Shown in pieces: positions 26,101 through 38,915 of a stretch of 64,000 nt of DNA. This DNA comes from Theobroma cacao (taxonomy: Eukaryota > Streptophyta > Magnoliopsida > Malvales > Malvaceae). The notes below the pieces were generated by a model. The model ran no database searches. It was not told the DNA's origin and saw only the letters and a program-made list of their open reading frames with translations. The stretch spans positions 4,378,714 through 4,442,713 of the forward strand of contig NC_030857.1 in assembly GCF_000208745.1 (NCBI RefSeq), in the 5' to 3' direction. The translations under genes were made by a program, and so were the position numbers. Position 1 is the stretch's first letter; the number at the start of each line of letters is the position of its first letter.

Positions 26101-28340
26101 TCCCTAGAAACAATATACAAGACCATAGTATCTTCCAACTGCGAGTTCACCACATCATAGAACCTTTCAACCACTGCCCCACACCTAGCACCAACAAAAC
26201 ACACTCACAATAACAACAAACCTCCAAAAAATCAGCATGAAGCCGGTCAAATCCATAATCTCCATGACTTCCAGAAGAAAAAAGAACCTGTCCAGTATGA
26301 GTAACACATACATAAGCAACCATGAATGTCATAACTAAGTAAAGAATTGATGCTACTGCAGATGAAAAAAATTACCAGGAATGCAGAAAATGTTTAATAT
26401 TACACAACAGAGAAAGAAAATCTCTTGCAAACTCAAAGCTATTTAGAAAGTACCTCCAAAGATGTGCTGCACCGTTCATGCATCGTGTGAACAATACTCA
26501 AAAAATGAGACAGTACTCCAGTCAGATTATCATAGATTGTAGGCTGAGCTTTCAGAGCATTTGCAACCTGAAAAACATAACAAATGTGAGAGAAAGAGAG
26601 AGGGAGGGGGAGGGGGGGNTTTTGTTTTGAGGGGGGAGGGGGGGGGGGGGGGGGGGGGGGGGCTTGGTGAGGAGCAGAGAAAGAGTAGAGCTGCAGTCAA
26701 CTTGAGACATAAGAGGATATCTCCCACAATGATCAACTATGAGACACGCAAACTACTATGACCTAAAAGGGTATAGACGTGGAACATTTGAAAGATCTAT
26801 CTAGATTGTAGCTAAGGTGAAAAAGTCCAAGGCCTATTAACAATTTAGCTTTGTATGGACTACTTAATTTAGAAACTGTGGAAAATAATTTTTATCTCAG
26901 CCTTATTGATTGGCCTTGGACTCTGACTCTGCAGGGTGGCTGACAAATATTGGTTGCAATTATGACTTGCAATGTGACCATTGGACATCTCCTTTTGACA
27001 ATAGTGGAAGCTTAGAAAGCAAAAGGTTCAAGGGCAGCAAGAGATCTTTGGTCTCTTAGTTAATCAGAGATACTTGCATTGGAAACTGAAGCAGATACTC
27101 TTCATAAGAGCAGCTCACCTATAGGCCTTAGCACGGTCAATACATGTAGAAAGAATTCTAAATTCATTAACCATTAGAAAAGAGCATCAAGTCTTCAATC
27201 ACTTTCTACAAAAGAATGCTTACCAGCAATTTGGTCAGATCATCATTTTCATGACCATATATAGCACAAATGTCCAACAACTTTGGCAAGTCGAGCAACT
27301 TCTTCTCCTGCAAGATGACTACATGCAGAATTAGTGAACAAAATGTGCATATGAAATATGATATACAGTAAAATTTAACAACATTTTGGGGTTGGGGGGG
27401 GGGGGGGGGGGAATTATATTGATGAACAGAAACTGCACATGAACAGGCTAAAATACACTCATGCCCCAATAAGAAGACACAGAAATGAGACAACCCACCT
27501 GCATGGTCGTTTGCACTAAGACTATCAGCAGCTCGAGCAGCAGGATCCCTATTTGAAGATCTACAATAGCAAGAAGGTCTATATCAATTTACCACAATAC
27601 AATGGTGACTATGAAAAGAAGAGTTATACAACTGAAAACTTACATTCTGTACAACACCATGAAGACACGGCGGCTTAATTCAAGCTCTCCTACAATAACC
27701 CCAGCAACGATCCCTTTCACACCACGATGAGGAAAATCATACCACCTGCTCCTAAATTGCAAGAAGCTGTCCAGAAATTTGTGCAACGAAGTGTCCCCAG
27801 ACACTGAGCAAAATACCACAATAAATGAGACTGAGAAATAGTAAATGCATTAAAAAAAACACACACACAATAAAATGGCAGTTAAAAGTTACCCTGTTTC
27901 CAGAATTCTCTGGGACTGAGCTTGAGCAAGCGAGACAACTCTCTGTTTAAGAGATCAACTACTCTCTGTGATTCAACTGGATCCAATCCTCCCTCCTCGG
28001 CGCCAAGCCCGGCAGCCACGGCCTCATCTTGGGGCAAATAATTTACGAAATTGCCATCGGGAGTTGATGGAGTTCCTCTGATAGGCACCCAATCTCCGTT
28101 TTCTCCCATCCGAACACGGCTACTGGCAGAGCCAGAGGGTGCGGCGGGACTGCCGGATGGCGGAGCATCTCGTTGCTTGGGAAGAGATTGCCTGAGGGAA
28201 GACGAGAGGGAGGTGGTGGGATTAGGGGTTTGGTTTTTGTTTTTATTTTGACTTTTGGGGATGAATTTCTTTTGGGTTTTGGGGAAATTACTTCGCCTGT
28301 CGCCTTCTTGCCTGTTGATGTGAGTATGTCTGTGAGACAT
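23143..28340 (-). CDS. CUE-domain protein, ASCC2-like (activating signal cointegrator complex subunit 2)
   Basis: Human ASCC2 binds K63-linked ubiquitin through its CUE domain in the ASC-1 complex, which acts in alkylation repair and rescue of collided ribosomes; the plant homologue (At1g27752, 'ubiquitin system component Cue') presumably does something similar. Exons (minus): 28340-27893, 27803-27644, 27560-27499, 27318-27224, 26567-26454, 26287-26222, 25835-25738, 25406-24988, 24368-23143, giving 895 residues. A low-complexity basic N-terminus is followed by a helical ASCC2-like region (about 80-485). The CUE domain is at about 539-582 (ISQIKDLFPDHG ... VYNQNPEEVIQRIL). A duplicated TDKGKGKLVD unit, a serine run and acidic segments come next, then an Arg/Gly-rich tail (RGRGKGGG, RGRGRSGGRHH). 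The exon 4 acceptor was set to give V-I-L-Q before EKKLLDLPKLLD. Introns carry long poly-G tracts and a SINE-like insertion. The next gene on this strand begins about 7.6 kb further up. Confidence 0.9.
24770..24885 (+). mobile_element. Probable tRNA-derived SINE fragment in intron 8 of the ASCC2-like gene
   Basis: Box A-like TACCAGCCTTAGTGG (about 24791-24805) and box B-like GGTTCAAGTACC (24823-24834) have the spacing of an internal pol III promoter. The layout (GTGGTTACCAGCC ... GGTTCAAG ... CCCAACCACC) resembles plant SINE heads. It lies antisense to the host gene. The ends and target-site duplication were not resolved. Confidence 0.45.
26593..26662 (+). repeat. Long poly-G tract in intron 4 of the ASCC2-like gene
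   Basis: About 70 bases that are almost all G, with one undetermined base (26619) and a TTTTGTTTTGA interruption. Being G-rich on the plus strand, it is C-rich in the transcript. Length is unreliable because of homopolymer sequencing error. Confidence 0.85.
27394..27411 (+). repeat. Poly-G tract in intron 3 of the ASCC2-like gene
   Basis: Eighteen consecutive G on the plus strand, the second such homopolymer in this gene's introns. Confidence 0.85.
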
Positions 28341-30474
28341 TTTTTGGGAGATAGTCTGCGCTCAGAGCCAGCTTCTCAGTGTCCTAGGAAGAAAGATAAA
28401 CTTCTCATCAGTGTTTTTCAATTTATAGTTGTCGCAGTCAGCCTGTTCCCATAAGGGTTTAGCTTTAGGTTGCTCTTCTCTTGTTTATTGCTATCTTTCT
28501 AAATTTTCTTGGCTTAATACGTAAAAAGGAAAAACCCCAAATTTAGTTACGGTTTTTTATACTCGCGGTAAGTAAAGGAGAAACCATCAAATTTTTTATT
28601 TTGTACTACTAAGAGTGTGATTATTGAGTATATAATTATTGAAAATATAACTTTACAATATTTGATTTAATAAGAAAAAATAATAGTTGCAGAGAATGTA
28701 ATTACTGAGAAAATTATATTGTATTATTTAGTTTATAAGTATTTTATCGAAAATATAATATAAATAGATAAAATTATTTTTATATAAAAAAAATATATAA
28801 ATTGAATAAATTTATAATTTTTAATATAAAATTTGATTTTTTAATTTTAAATAATTAAAATAATAAATAATAAAATAATATTTTTATATTAATTATTTAA
28901 ATATTAAAAAATATATAATTATTATATATTTATTTTCACTTTTTGATAATTGAGTTTTTAAGTAAGGGATCATGCACTAACCAATGAGTGACAACTGTTG
29001 TTAAAAGTTTGAACGTGTTATATAAATAAATGTTCTCATCTATAAATAGATATTCAATTTTAAACATTCTTAATGTTTTTTTTTTTTTCATAATTACAAC
29101 ACTAAACATCTTTTCCTTTCAAATCCTTTTAATTTCTTAGTAAATTTTGTATATTCTAAACCGTTTAAATGTTTTTCGACATCAAAAGTATAAACTTTTC
29201 TTAAAATACTGCTAAATTTCTTAAAATTTTGAATTAAAATTTTATAAAACTCAAAGTCTCAATCTCTCAAATTTTTAGATTTGACAAGACAATTTAATCC
29301 AAATATGTTAGTGACGAGCTACCTTTTCTGCAGGCAATGAAAAAAAGAAAAAGCAGAAAGGAGAAAAGAAAGGTGAGAAAAAGGCATGGTAAGATGAAGG
29401 ATAAAAAAGCAAGAAGGAGAAGAGAAGGTCCAAACAAGTGAGATCGAAAATTTGGATCGGAAAAAATATGTAACTTTCCTTTCCAGAGAGAAAGGTACTT
29501 TCCCTCCATGAGAGGAGAACGACCTTCTCTTATTGTAATGTGATTACAATTGTAAACATATTACATTCCTCTTTTGTCAACCAAACGTCACTATGTATTA
29601 ACCGATCCACAGAGTTTTAAATAATTATCATCTAAACCTTAAACCTCAATCAATGGACGAAACACTAAAAGCCGCACTCAAGAAAACAATGATCAAACAG
29701 ATTCAGGAAGAAGAATCCACCTTCACACGATTTGGATTGATTGTTGGTCACTTTCTAATGCAAACATAAGCCTTATAGGCAATTATATTAGTTTTAATCT
29801 CGTTAACATTTATATAACTTTTTATATTAATTACAAAATAACCTCTAAAACTTCATTAAATAATCGTGTATAATTCAAAAGCTAAGTCAATTTTCCTTCT
29901 CATGAAACCATTTTATTTAATTGGAATTATAATTTGGGTACGCAAAAAAAAAAAAAAAAAAAACCAAATTTCTCTTCTTATGATGGGCAAACAAAAGAAT
30001 CGAAAGCGCCCACTTAATTTAGGTGGCCAAGCACAAGTCAATTCATTTTTTTTAAGAAGATGGAGATGAGTAACTACCCCTGCAAACTGCTACAAAGGAT
30101 GTTCATACAAATATCTATATCGTAAGTTAACAACAAAATTCTGCCGTTGCCACATGATAACAAGAAACGTTGCTTTGCTATAGGATTCCCAATCAAATCC
30201 TATATCATAGGGAACTCTCAAACAAAACTAGAGATTATTTTTTATTCACAATTTTTAAGTTTAAAACTAAATCGTTCCCAAAGTGTAACTCACAAATCTA
30301 ATAGGCTCGCAAGGGGGAAAAAAAGTTTTGTACAATTGGAGGATGGAGATAAGCATCCTTACCAAATTCTTCAGGTGATGCGTGAGATACCATCGAGTCC
30401 ATTCTCGGTTTGAATTTCCAAGGAGTGAAACAAGCAACCACTCTAGGTTGCTCCCCCTCGTAAGCCACTGTAGC
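28341..30474. other. AT-rich spacer between the ASCC2-like and SPOC-domain genes
   Basis: Contains the ASCC2-like promoter (28341-28500), then a very AT-rich stretch (about 28600-29300) and an imperfect inverted repeat (about 29539-29568) followed by TTTGTCAACCAAACG, a motif often seen near ends of non-autonomous DNA transposons. A poly-A tract is at 29945-29963. From about 30070 the sequence is likely the SPOC gene 3' UTR. No gene is seen. Confidence 0.55.
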
Positions 30475-33400
30475 TCATACCCACTCAAAGTTTGTTTCTT
30501 TGGGCAAAACCAAAGCAATGAGGCACTCAGATGAATTAGGTGCAACTGAAAGCATTGAACATGCCTCTTGTGAGTAGGGAAGAATAAAAAGTAGCCTGGA
30601 CCACATGGATTTCATTGCTGGAATCTTAATCACTCCTGCACATTCCCTCTGCTTCAAGTATGAGATAAAATCCTGAAACTGGAGAAAGAAGTTGCAAGAT
30701 TACGAACTTAGTGCAATTACATAACAGAAATTCTAAATTAATTAGGATTATTACTGAAATTTGATAGAGAAGCCACATTATTATTTTCCTTTTCATATAG
30801 GTATCAATAAATTGTTTTGAAAAGAGCACTTTTGGCAACGCATAAGATTGCTTCAAGCTGAAGCCGCTATTAGAAACAATCTAAATGGGGAAATGAGAGG
30901 CTTGAACATAAAATCTTGTGCACAAAGAACACAACGTAACATAAACTATTTAGGGATAAGTTTTTTAATATGAGATCACTTACGCCTTTATGGTCACCTG
31001 AAGAAGAAGGGATCAAGCAACAAACTTCCCTCTACAACACAAAAAAACACAAATGAATACAACTGAAAACTGGACGACAGTTTCTGTTAAATAAAAAAGG
31101 AAAGAAACTGCAAGAATATTCAACTCAGCTCTTTCCACAATAATAATCTTAAAAAAAGAAAAAGAAATATTATTGACTCACTTTATGTGGTGGGGTATTG
31201 GTGAACGTTGACTTTACATGCCGAAAGTCTGTGCGTTTGGTCATGTCTAATTTGGCAGGCCATCTGCAAGACACATCCAGAGGAGAAAGTTTTTAATATA
31301 AATTATTCTGTACTCTTGACAAAAATTATAATCAGGACATATATTAAAGGGGCAAAAAGGAGAAGAAGAAAGTTCATACTCTGCAGGTTCAGAAATGGCA
31401 TTTGAATATTTGCAAAGATCTGACTCTAGTCTCTGTGCATAAATTGTGCAATAATGAGCCCCACTCTTACATAATGTGCCCTGCCACCAATGCTTTACAC
31501 ACAGTTCAGAACTTCCCGTATCAGTTGATTCTGCAATAGGTGGAGGGGGAGGAGGTGAATTAGGTGGAGGAGGAACAAAAGGTGGCAGCGACTGTGGCAA
31601 TGGTGGCGGAGATAGAGGTGGAGGAGGTGGAGGTGGCATTGATGATAAAGGTGGTGGGACAACAGGATGTGGAAACATCTGCTCAAAATGCTGTATTGGA
31701 GGTCCCTGTATCTGAGCAAGTGGAGTCACAGAAGCAGGTATAAAGGGGGGTGGAACAGCATTGCCATGAAAAGTATTAGGCACCACACCTGGTGAAATTG
31801 GATTCTGAGGAAACTGGTGATTCAAACCTCTGGGATCCCAGGAACTGTTTGAAGGATGGTAAACAGGTCGCATAAAGGGAGGTGCCTGGAGTTGTTGTGG
31901 TGGTGGAGCAGAAAGGCCCTGTGTTCCTATAGGCATGCATGGCATGGTCCCAGGTGCTAAATGCAGCTCACTTTCAGGTTTCTTATAATTCCATACTTGT
32001 CCAGAGGCACCAGAGACAACACCACCACCTATAATACGGTTAGTTAATATACAACTATGATAAGAGAATAAGAGCCAGTATTAATTACAATTAGTTAGTA
32101 TTACAACATTACCTCCTTGTGTATGATCTGCGATAAGGTTGTTGTCATAACCATCAACTTTTCTCAACCCACCTTCAGGCATATCAGTACAACCTGGAGC
32201 AGGCCAGTTTGACTGATATGGATGTGTAACTGGTGCTGCAGTTCCATGATTCTCACCCCTCAACTTGGGAGATACAAGTTCCATTGAGCTGCTAGACATG
32301 TTTGCCGAGTTACTATTTTTTATGTCAACATGGATAGGTGGAGCAGCACCAGACCTTCCACTGTCAACATGAGACATAGAGACATTAGCTGGCCCTGCAT
32401 TAAATGCCGGCATATGGTTACTTCTTTCTTTTCGATGCTTTCTGAGATGTGTCATTACAGCAGCAGCTTCTTCTGGAGTCTCATATTCCAGCAGCAATGC
32501 ACATTCACAAGTAAGATCAGTGACCATGTAAGGACCCTTGTAGACCGCTTTCCTTGATTCATGCAAAATTTCATCCTTTACCCATTGACTTGTAACGTTT
32601 CCAACGTAAACATGAGAACTAGAACCAACAGCAACACCATTCATGGCACCCCTGGTTCCCAACCCTATATCCATGAACATTACTCGCCAAGGAAAACAGC
32701 CACGGACATAATCCCTAGACCTTATGGCATCCATGATATTTCTGTACTCAACCAATGCAAACCCTTTGATTGGAAAGAAGAAAAATTGCTCAATGGGAGC
32801 AAACCTCTCAAGCTGAAATCTTATATGGCCTTCAGATGCATCAGGCCCCAAAGCTCCCAACCATAGCTGCCGAGAAGCTGAGAAAATACCCATGGCAGCA
32901 GGCTCACCATCAAAATACCAAGCAGTTTGAGAAGATGCTGAACCATATGATGCTGCAAACCGACTACTGGGAGATGCCACAGCATTGCTTACACCTCCAC
33001 TAGAGGATCTCAAGGCAGAAGCGCCACTTGTATTTGAAACTTGATTCTTGTCAACATTCTTAACGTGATTTCTGCCTTCAAAAGAATTACTCCTGAAGTC
33101 CAGTGGTGTTCTAGTGACAGGTGAAAGCATCTGATGGCTTGATAAGTCCCTAGCAACAGAAGATCTGCTAGCAGACAAATCCCCATGGTCATGCCTTTCA
33201 AAGTCCATGGACCTTGAGCCTCCACTATCATGACCAGAACCGGTATTCAGGTGGACATTAGCTTCAAGGGGAACAATGTGAGGCTTCAGATACTGACCTG
33301 ATACATTTTCAGCACAACTCTCATTGCTGGTTTTATTGCTTCCAGATTGGTCAGTTGAGGTTTCATGTTGATTAGAGCTTCTAGACACCAAGTGTGGCTG

Positions 33401-35947
33401 ACTAACAAATTTCGAGGAATCAGAATCATCCTCATCACTGTCCGCTTGAACTTCTATACTAATACATTTTCCAAATGATTCAAAGATTCCTTCCAAACTA
33501 GATATAATCCCTGGCACAGATTTAGATGGAGACAACTTACACAAGTTCTTGTACTTTAAGACCATCCAACTTCTCAATGATGGATTTCTACCAAAAACCT
33601 GCATTCAAGGATATGGGATGGCACTAGAAATGAGCAATAGACAAACATAAGCAAAATTTTAAGAATACAAAGACAAATATAATCCGTACACCAAAAGGTA
33701 ATTAAAATAATTACCATTGCTTTAGTGTCAGAAATAAGAAATTAGAAACAACTCAATTCCATGAAATTTATTTGATAGATTGAATAAAATATTACCAGAC
33801 CCAACAAAGAGCTCTTCAGAGCAGGAGATGCATCTTCTGTGACATAGCAACTATCTGATCTTGGTGTCTCACCACTAAGCAAACTGCCTTTGGTGCTTAT
33901 TCCAGGGGAATCTGTACATGATTTAGGCCCTACAGTTATTTTACCTAAAACACTTTCGACATCTACATTATCAAGCCTGCCTGTTGCCTGTCTCAGAAAA
34001 TACAGTCCTTTATCAGCTTCTTCAGTTGCAGATGACCTGAAGAGCTCAAAACAGGCAGCAAGCAAATTCTTTGGACAACGGAAGAAAATCCACAGTAGAC
34101 TTAGGGCATGGAATTTGGATAACTTAATCAATGAAGATTCATCTTCATCTGAAAATCTTTGCTTTAGCTCAGAAAATATTTCATCAGAATCCTGCATTCT
34201 CCAAATATCATTATCAACAATCTGAAACAAATCTTTTCCCTCAAAGGACGATACAAGAAAGGAGAGCACATTCTGGAAAACTGCTGAGCAGATGCCTCTG
34301 ACAACTGATGATGTTGGTGCCTCTGCAGAAGCTGTGCAACAAAGATCAGCTAGACCAAAAATACAAGCTTTAGCGGTTTGAAATGCAACATTATCAGCAT
34401 CTCCTCCCCTATTAATCACCGCCAAGCTAGAGTTATGCACATTGATAATGACTTTTGTAGCAGCTTCAAGAGCAGTTGGACAGTACAAGGCATAACGAGG
34501 AATGAAATCGGCGACAAGACGCTGCACGCTTGTACAGCCTGCAAACGAGTAAAAACCATTGTTACTAAAATAGTTTTAATGCATAATTATGTATATTTCA
34601 TGGCATCCAAAACACTCTAAAGAAATGAAGTTCCATTTAAATCCAACCAAGTTATATTAATTCTATAAAAGGGTTCTTGTGATAGGAAGAGGAAGCATCA
34701 AAAACAAGTAAAAGGGTGCACCGGAGGAGGTGGAGAGGAAGATCGAAGTAGTTCCTCAAGTACTAAGTGTCGTGGCAAGCGGAAGAAAATAAGAAGAGAA
34801 TAGGTAGAGAATTAGAGAGAAGTTAGAGAAAAGCTCTAGGTGAGAATGTTCTAGCTTTGGAAAAAAATTCTTCAAATGTATTGTAAAGGCTCCATATAAG
34901 AAGAGTTTTAATATTAGTTAACTGTTAATGAGCTTTAATATTGAATAACTATTAGAAATCCATTATGTGAATATTGAAATAATATGTTTAATGACCATTA
35001 ATAATATAATACAATTTATTCTTGAGTAGATGGTAAGGGGAAGAGGTATAAAGAAAAAGCTATACGAGAACAAGAGGTGTACGAGAACAGATACAAGAGA
35101 AAAAGATGTACATGAACAAGTACAAGAGAACAAGATAAGAGAGGGAGAGCCACACTTTGTATTTCAAGAAAAAGTTAAGAAAAGACTTCTTAACTGTATC
35201 AACATCTAAGCCATCAAACCAAACTCTCCAAAACATCCAAGATAAAAATAACCCGTCAGTTATTTCGGGTTACTTTCATTGTTGTCCGTTTGAAATTATT
35301 ATTTCATATGAATTAATGCTCCATTTATTCTAGTGTTACACTTTTTTAGTTGTTATGCGTAAAATAATGCTTCGCATGTTTTAATTGTTCTCATTATTTT
35401 CTATACACCATTCCGCTATAAAACATTCCTAAAAAAAATAGATAGTTACCAAAATCATCTATCTACAAATTCCACACCTTGAAATTTACTCACTAACTAG
35501 AATTGAACTCATTTAGGTTTAAATAAGAACTTTGTCTCTAATAAGATTCTACCAAAACATGTTTAATTGGATTAATTTTTCTGCTTCAATACACACTGGA
35601 TCAAAATTCAATATCAATAACGGATAATAGGAAGGGTAAGAGAGTAAAAGAAGGTGACCTCTAGAAGCAGTTATGAGAGCTAGGTAAGCTTGTTCAAGCT
35701 CAGGCATGTGCCGAACATCTTTCCCTTTCAGGGCGATACAAGACTTAATCCTCTTGTAGTTCTCGTAAACACTTCGAATCTCGTCTCTGTTTCTCCTTCT
35801 CGCAAGAATCTCCTCCTGAGACAGCGGAGGTGGAGTGGTCGGTGGACCCACGGAGGTCTCTGGCTGCGCTACGGTTTCCGGTGGCTCCGGTGGCGGCTCG
35901 TACAGCCTTCGCTTCTTCAGCGGTTGTTCGGAAGATGCCATCGCCAT
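30475..35947 (-). CDS. Spen-like RNA-binding protein with RRM-type and C-terminal SPOC domains
   Basis: Spen-family proteins join RNA recognition to transcription or RNA processing in the nucleus through a SPOC domain. This one matches the position of Arabidopsis At1g27750 ('nucleic acid binding'). Exons (minus): 35947-35659, 34538-33796, 33598-32113, 32028-31380, 31263-31182, 31031-30984, 30672-30475, giving 1164 residues. The N-terminus has a nuclear-signal-like PLKKRR and proline-rich segment, then a helical region of unknown fold (about 55-340). A serine/asparagine-rich acidic linker follows, then an RRM-like region (from about 589: LWLGALG, then KGFALVEY; next [17 protein letters not shown]). 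A proline-rich stretch (about 960-1010, poly-P runs) precedes the SPOC domain (about 1012-1160: [35 protein letters not shown]). The start is the first ATG of a GC-rich exon; an MAM context leaves a two-residue ambiguity. Intron 1 contains a repeat insertion. No precise function is claimed. Confidence 0.88.
34640..35240 (+). repeat. Repeat-derived insertion in intron 1 of the SPOC-domain gene
   Basis: This part of the intron is purine-rich and differs from the flanks. It has phrases common in plant LTR-type elements (GAATTAGAGAGAAGTTAGAGA, 'TTCTTCAAATGTATTGTAAAGGCTCC') and a degenerate AAGAGAACAAG tandem array (about 35060-35145). No coding region or clean termini are visible, so element class is uncertain. 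Confidence 0.4.
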
Positions 35948-37343
35948 TTCCGCGGAGAGAAAGAGAGATGCAGGCGATGCCGGATGCAGCAGTGTTTCTC
36001 TCTCGCTCTGAGGAGTGAGAGTTTTTTTCGCGGAGTGGGATTCGACGGATGAGGCGGTTTTCGATGTAAGGAAATTACTTGCGTGCCCTGTGCGTTACTG
36101 CCAACTCCGCAAACTTGCAATCATCGTGACATATGCCACGTAAGCCAAAATTTTTTTTTCTTATATTTATTTGATGGGCCGGGCTCATTTCGGTAAGCTT
36201 GCTGAGGCCTTCACAAAGGTCCAATATATCAAAGTTTTAATTTCGTCAAGATCCAAATTCTTTGGTCAATAACAAAAGTACCATGTCGAACTTAACAAAA
36301 TAAAATTCATTTGTCTTGTTGTGTACCTGGATTAGTGCTTCGCTTTGTTTTTTTTTTTTTTTTATAATTTTTAGTCATATTAATTTTATGTTATCAACAA
36401 AAAAATCTTAACTCTTATACTCTAAATCTTAAATTTAAATCTTAAATTTTGAATGTTAAATTCTAAATTTAAAATAAATAATTTAACGATAAAAGTGATC
36501 TTAATACGTGACGTAAAATTATGAAAAAAAAAAACACTAAATAAATTACCAAATGAGAGCAAAAGATTTTTATTCAGATCTCGGATTCCATGGCTAAAGA
36601 TATGTAATCATGATTATTGGTATCTTAAAATAACAAATTTGTAATTTTTTAATTTAAAATTAAAAGATGATTAATATAAGATTTTATTACATCAAAAGAG
36701 TTAACATTACGGTATTAATTATGACGGTACAGATGCAATAATAATCCAACCAGTCCTACAAGCATGAATAAAAATTTTGTCCTATAATTTCAACTATATA
36801 TCCTGCCAAATTAGTTTATTATAATTAACGTAGCATTTTATTCTGTTCTTGCAGCTCCCAGCTAGCGTATTAAGTCTGAGTTCACCATTGTGATTGAGCA
36901 TGCAAACTCAACCATTGAAAGCATTGATGAAATTGAGGTCAAAACTCAAAGCCCTAGTTTTGGGATCTACGTCCAGAACGCAAACTAAGTCTAAGGCAAC
37001 AGATCCATGGCTACATTATTGCTGTACACTTTATATTATTCTATCCAGTTTGGTGCTTAGTTCAGTTGATAGTTTCATGATCAGAAGCATTCATTGAATT
37101 TCTGTAACTTGACAATCCCCCGCGGCACACGCATCTGGAAGCATGTGCTAGGGGACATTCAGTTGGAATATACTAATAAATGAAAGAAAACAGATGGGAT
37201 ATATCATTATCAAAACAAGGATTACTCCTCGTGATTGAAAAATGGAAGTTCATTCAGATTTCTGAGTACTACAAGTCAGCAGATGTTTATTATTTATTGT
37301 TTCATTTGTTGTCAATTAAATTAAGTAGTCGCTCCTTCCAGGG
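35948..37343. other. Spacer between the SPOC-domain gene and the bHLH gene
   Basis: The first ~130 bases are GC-richer and are probably the SPOC gene leader/promoter. AT-rich sequence with a poly-T run (about 36350-36363) follows. The region from about 37100 likely holds the bHLH 3' UTR. ORFs up to 71 codons have no recognisable domain. Confidence 0.6.
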
Positions 37344-38915
37344 TCATAGAAGTGTGGAGATTTTCTCGTTAAGACCGATATCGATGCCATTGTAAGCAAT
37401 GGGAGCATACATCCACAGATCATCGGAACTTAAAAGCTGCAATCATACACAGAACACTCTATTAGAATAATGGCTTAAATGTATTGAAGTAACTCTTTCA
37501 TAATTTGTTTTAAGGTTTTATTTAATCCTATTGATTCTCTTACCTTGATTTGGAGCTGCAAAAACTTCACATAGTGAACAGCTTCTTCAAGCATTGTGCT
37601 GATATCAACCTGTATTGCCATCAATGGAAGTATGAGTTTAGAACTTTCTGTGTTTGTGTCTTAGTTATAAATTAAGTAGCTATACAAACCTCATATATAT
37701 GGAAGTGTAATGCTTACCTTTGTTCCGTTGGGCACAAGGTTCTGTAAAATTCTCAATCTCTCATTAATCCTTTCTCTTCTTTTCTGTGATAACCAAGCAA
37801 AAGGCAGTTAGGAAAAATGCCATAGTTGGAACACCTGAACTAGAGTAATGAACTCATAAATCATGATAGTTAGGCTAGCTGGTAGGGAATGTCTTACCCT
37901 TGCATAAAGGCTCTGGGGATCGGTTGCTGACCCTCTGCTAGCTCTTGTCTTTCCATTCAAGTTAAGAGCTGGAGAAGCTTTGGAATCTGAGGTTGCCACC
38001 CCATTAGTGTCCTGAGAAACAATGTCATCCTCTGAACTACAGGTGCTAGAACTCTGTCCATCCGAACCAATGTTACTCTCTCCTTCATTGCCATTTAAAC
38101 TGATCTTGCGGTTTTTCTTTGACTGCACATTCTTATAAACTTTCGATGCCTGCATTTCCAATCCATGAATTAGAACTAATATAATAAAATTATATGCTTC
38201 AGAATAAGAATGCCCTAGTTTATTTCTAGTAGCTCAAAATTTCTCTTACATCTTTTGAGACCCGCGGTCTTCTCTTTGCATTCTCAGATGAATTGCTATT
38301 GATGATCATTTTATCTCCTTCAGCATGCAATTCCAGCACGTCAAACTTCCTCTTGAGTAGCAATTCGTTAGCAAGCACAGTATTAGCTGATGGGTGGCTC
38401 GCATCTAATAATTTCCCTAGGCTGTCAGTGCTCAAATCTTCAATGACATTAACAGTGTCTTCCCTTGCAAGGTTTGGGAATACTGGGGGAAATGAGCCTG
38501 TAATTTTATCACCTACCCCGCCAATATCCATTGACATATCCAAGGACATGGTGATGTCATTTGTTACAGCAACATGATTAGAACCACTAAGGCAGTAGGT
38601 TTCAAGATTTGGAGGGGAAACAAAGACACTGCCGCTAGAATTGCTACTTTGACTACTTTCCTGAGAATTGTAGTGAAAAGTAGAGTCAATAGCGTTGGAA
38701 GAATATGACAAACTCTCAGTGACACCAGCAATGCTCATAGTGCCTTCAGGAATCGGACAAAAAGTCGATGAATTTATGAAGCTCAATCCCTCATCATGCT
38801 CCATAGGGAAAGAAAACTGATGAAGAATTTGCTGTGTGAAATCAAGCTCTTCGGTGGAGAACATTCGGTTAAAGGAGTCCCATTCTCCATCAGGAAAAGC
38901 TGCGAGTGACTCCAT
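37344..38915 (-). CDS. RSL4: RSL-class basic helix-loop-helix transcription factor (RSL2/RSL4-like)
   Basis: RSL class II bHLH factors drive root-hair growth downstream of RHD6/RSL1. Exons (minus): 38915-38250, 38149-37898, 37783-37718, 37609-37544, 37436-37344, giving 380 residues. The N-terminal ~220 residues are variable. A basic stretch (KRRPRVSKD then [15 protein letters not shown]) and a serine-rich acidic segment lead to the diagnostic RSL b[59 protein letters not shown]. The conserved C-terminal extension [17 protein letters not shown] follows. The bHLH falls at about residues 297-350, split over three exons with the usual RSL intron positions. A TATA box (about 39031-39040) lies 115 bases upstream. 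It is the next gene after the SPOC gene, as RSL4 (At1g27740) follows At1g27750 in Arabidopsis. RSL4 versus RSL2 rests on gene order. Confidence 0.92.

Noticed and set aside
26561..26736. Glycine-rich and proline-rich ORFs
   Set aside because: Translations of the poly-G tract in an intron of the ASCC2-like gene.
31476..31719. Glycine-rich plus-strand and His/Leu-rich minus-strand ORFs
   Set aside because: Other frames of the proline-rich coding segment of the SPOC-domain gene.
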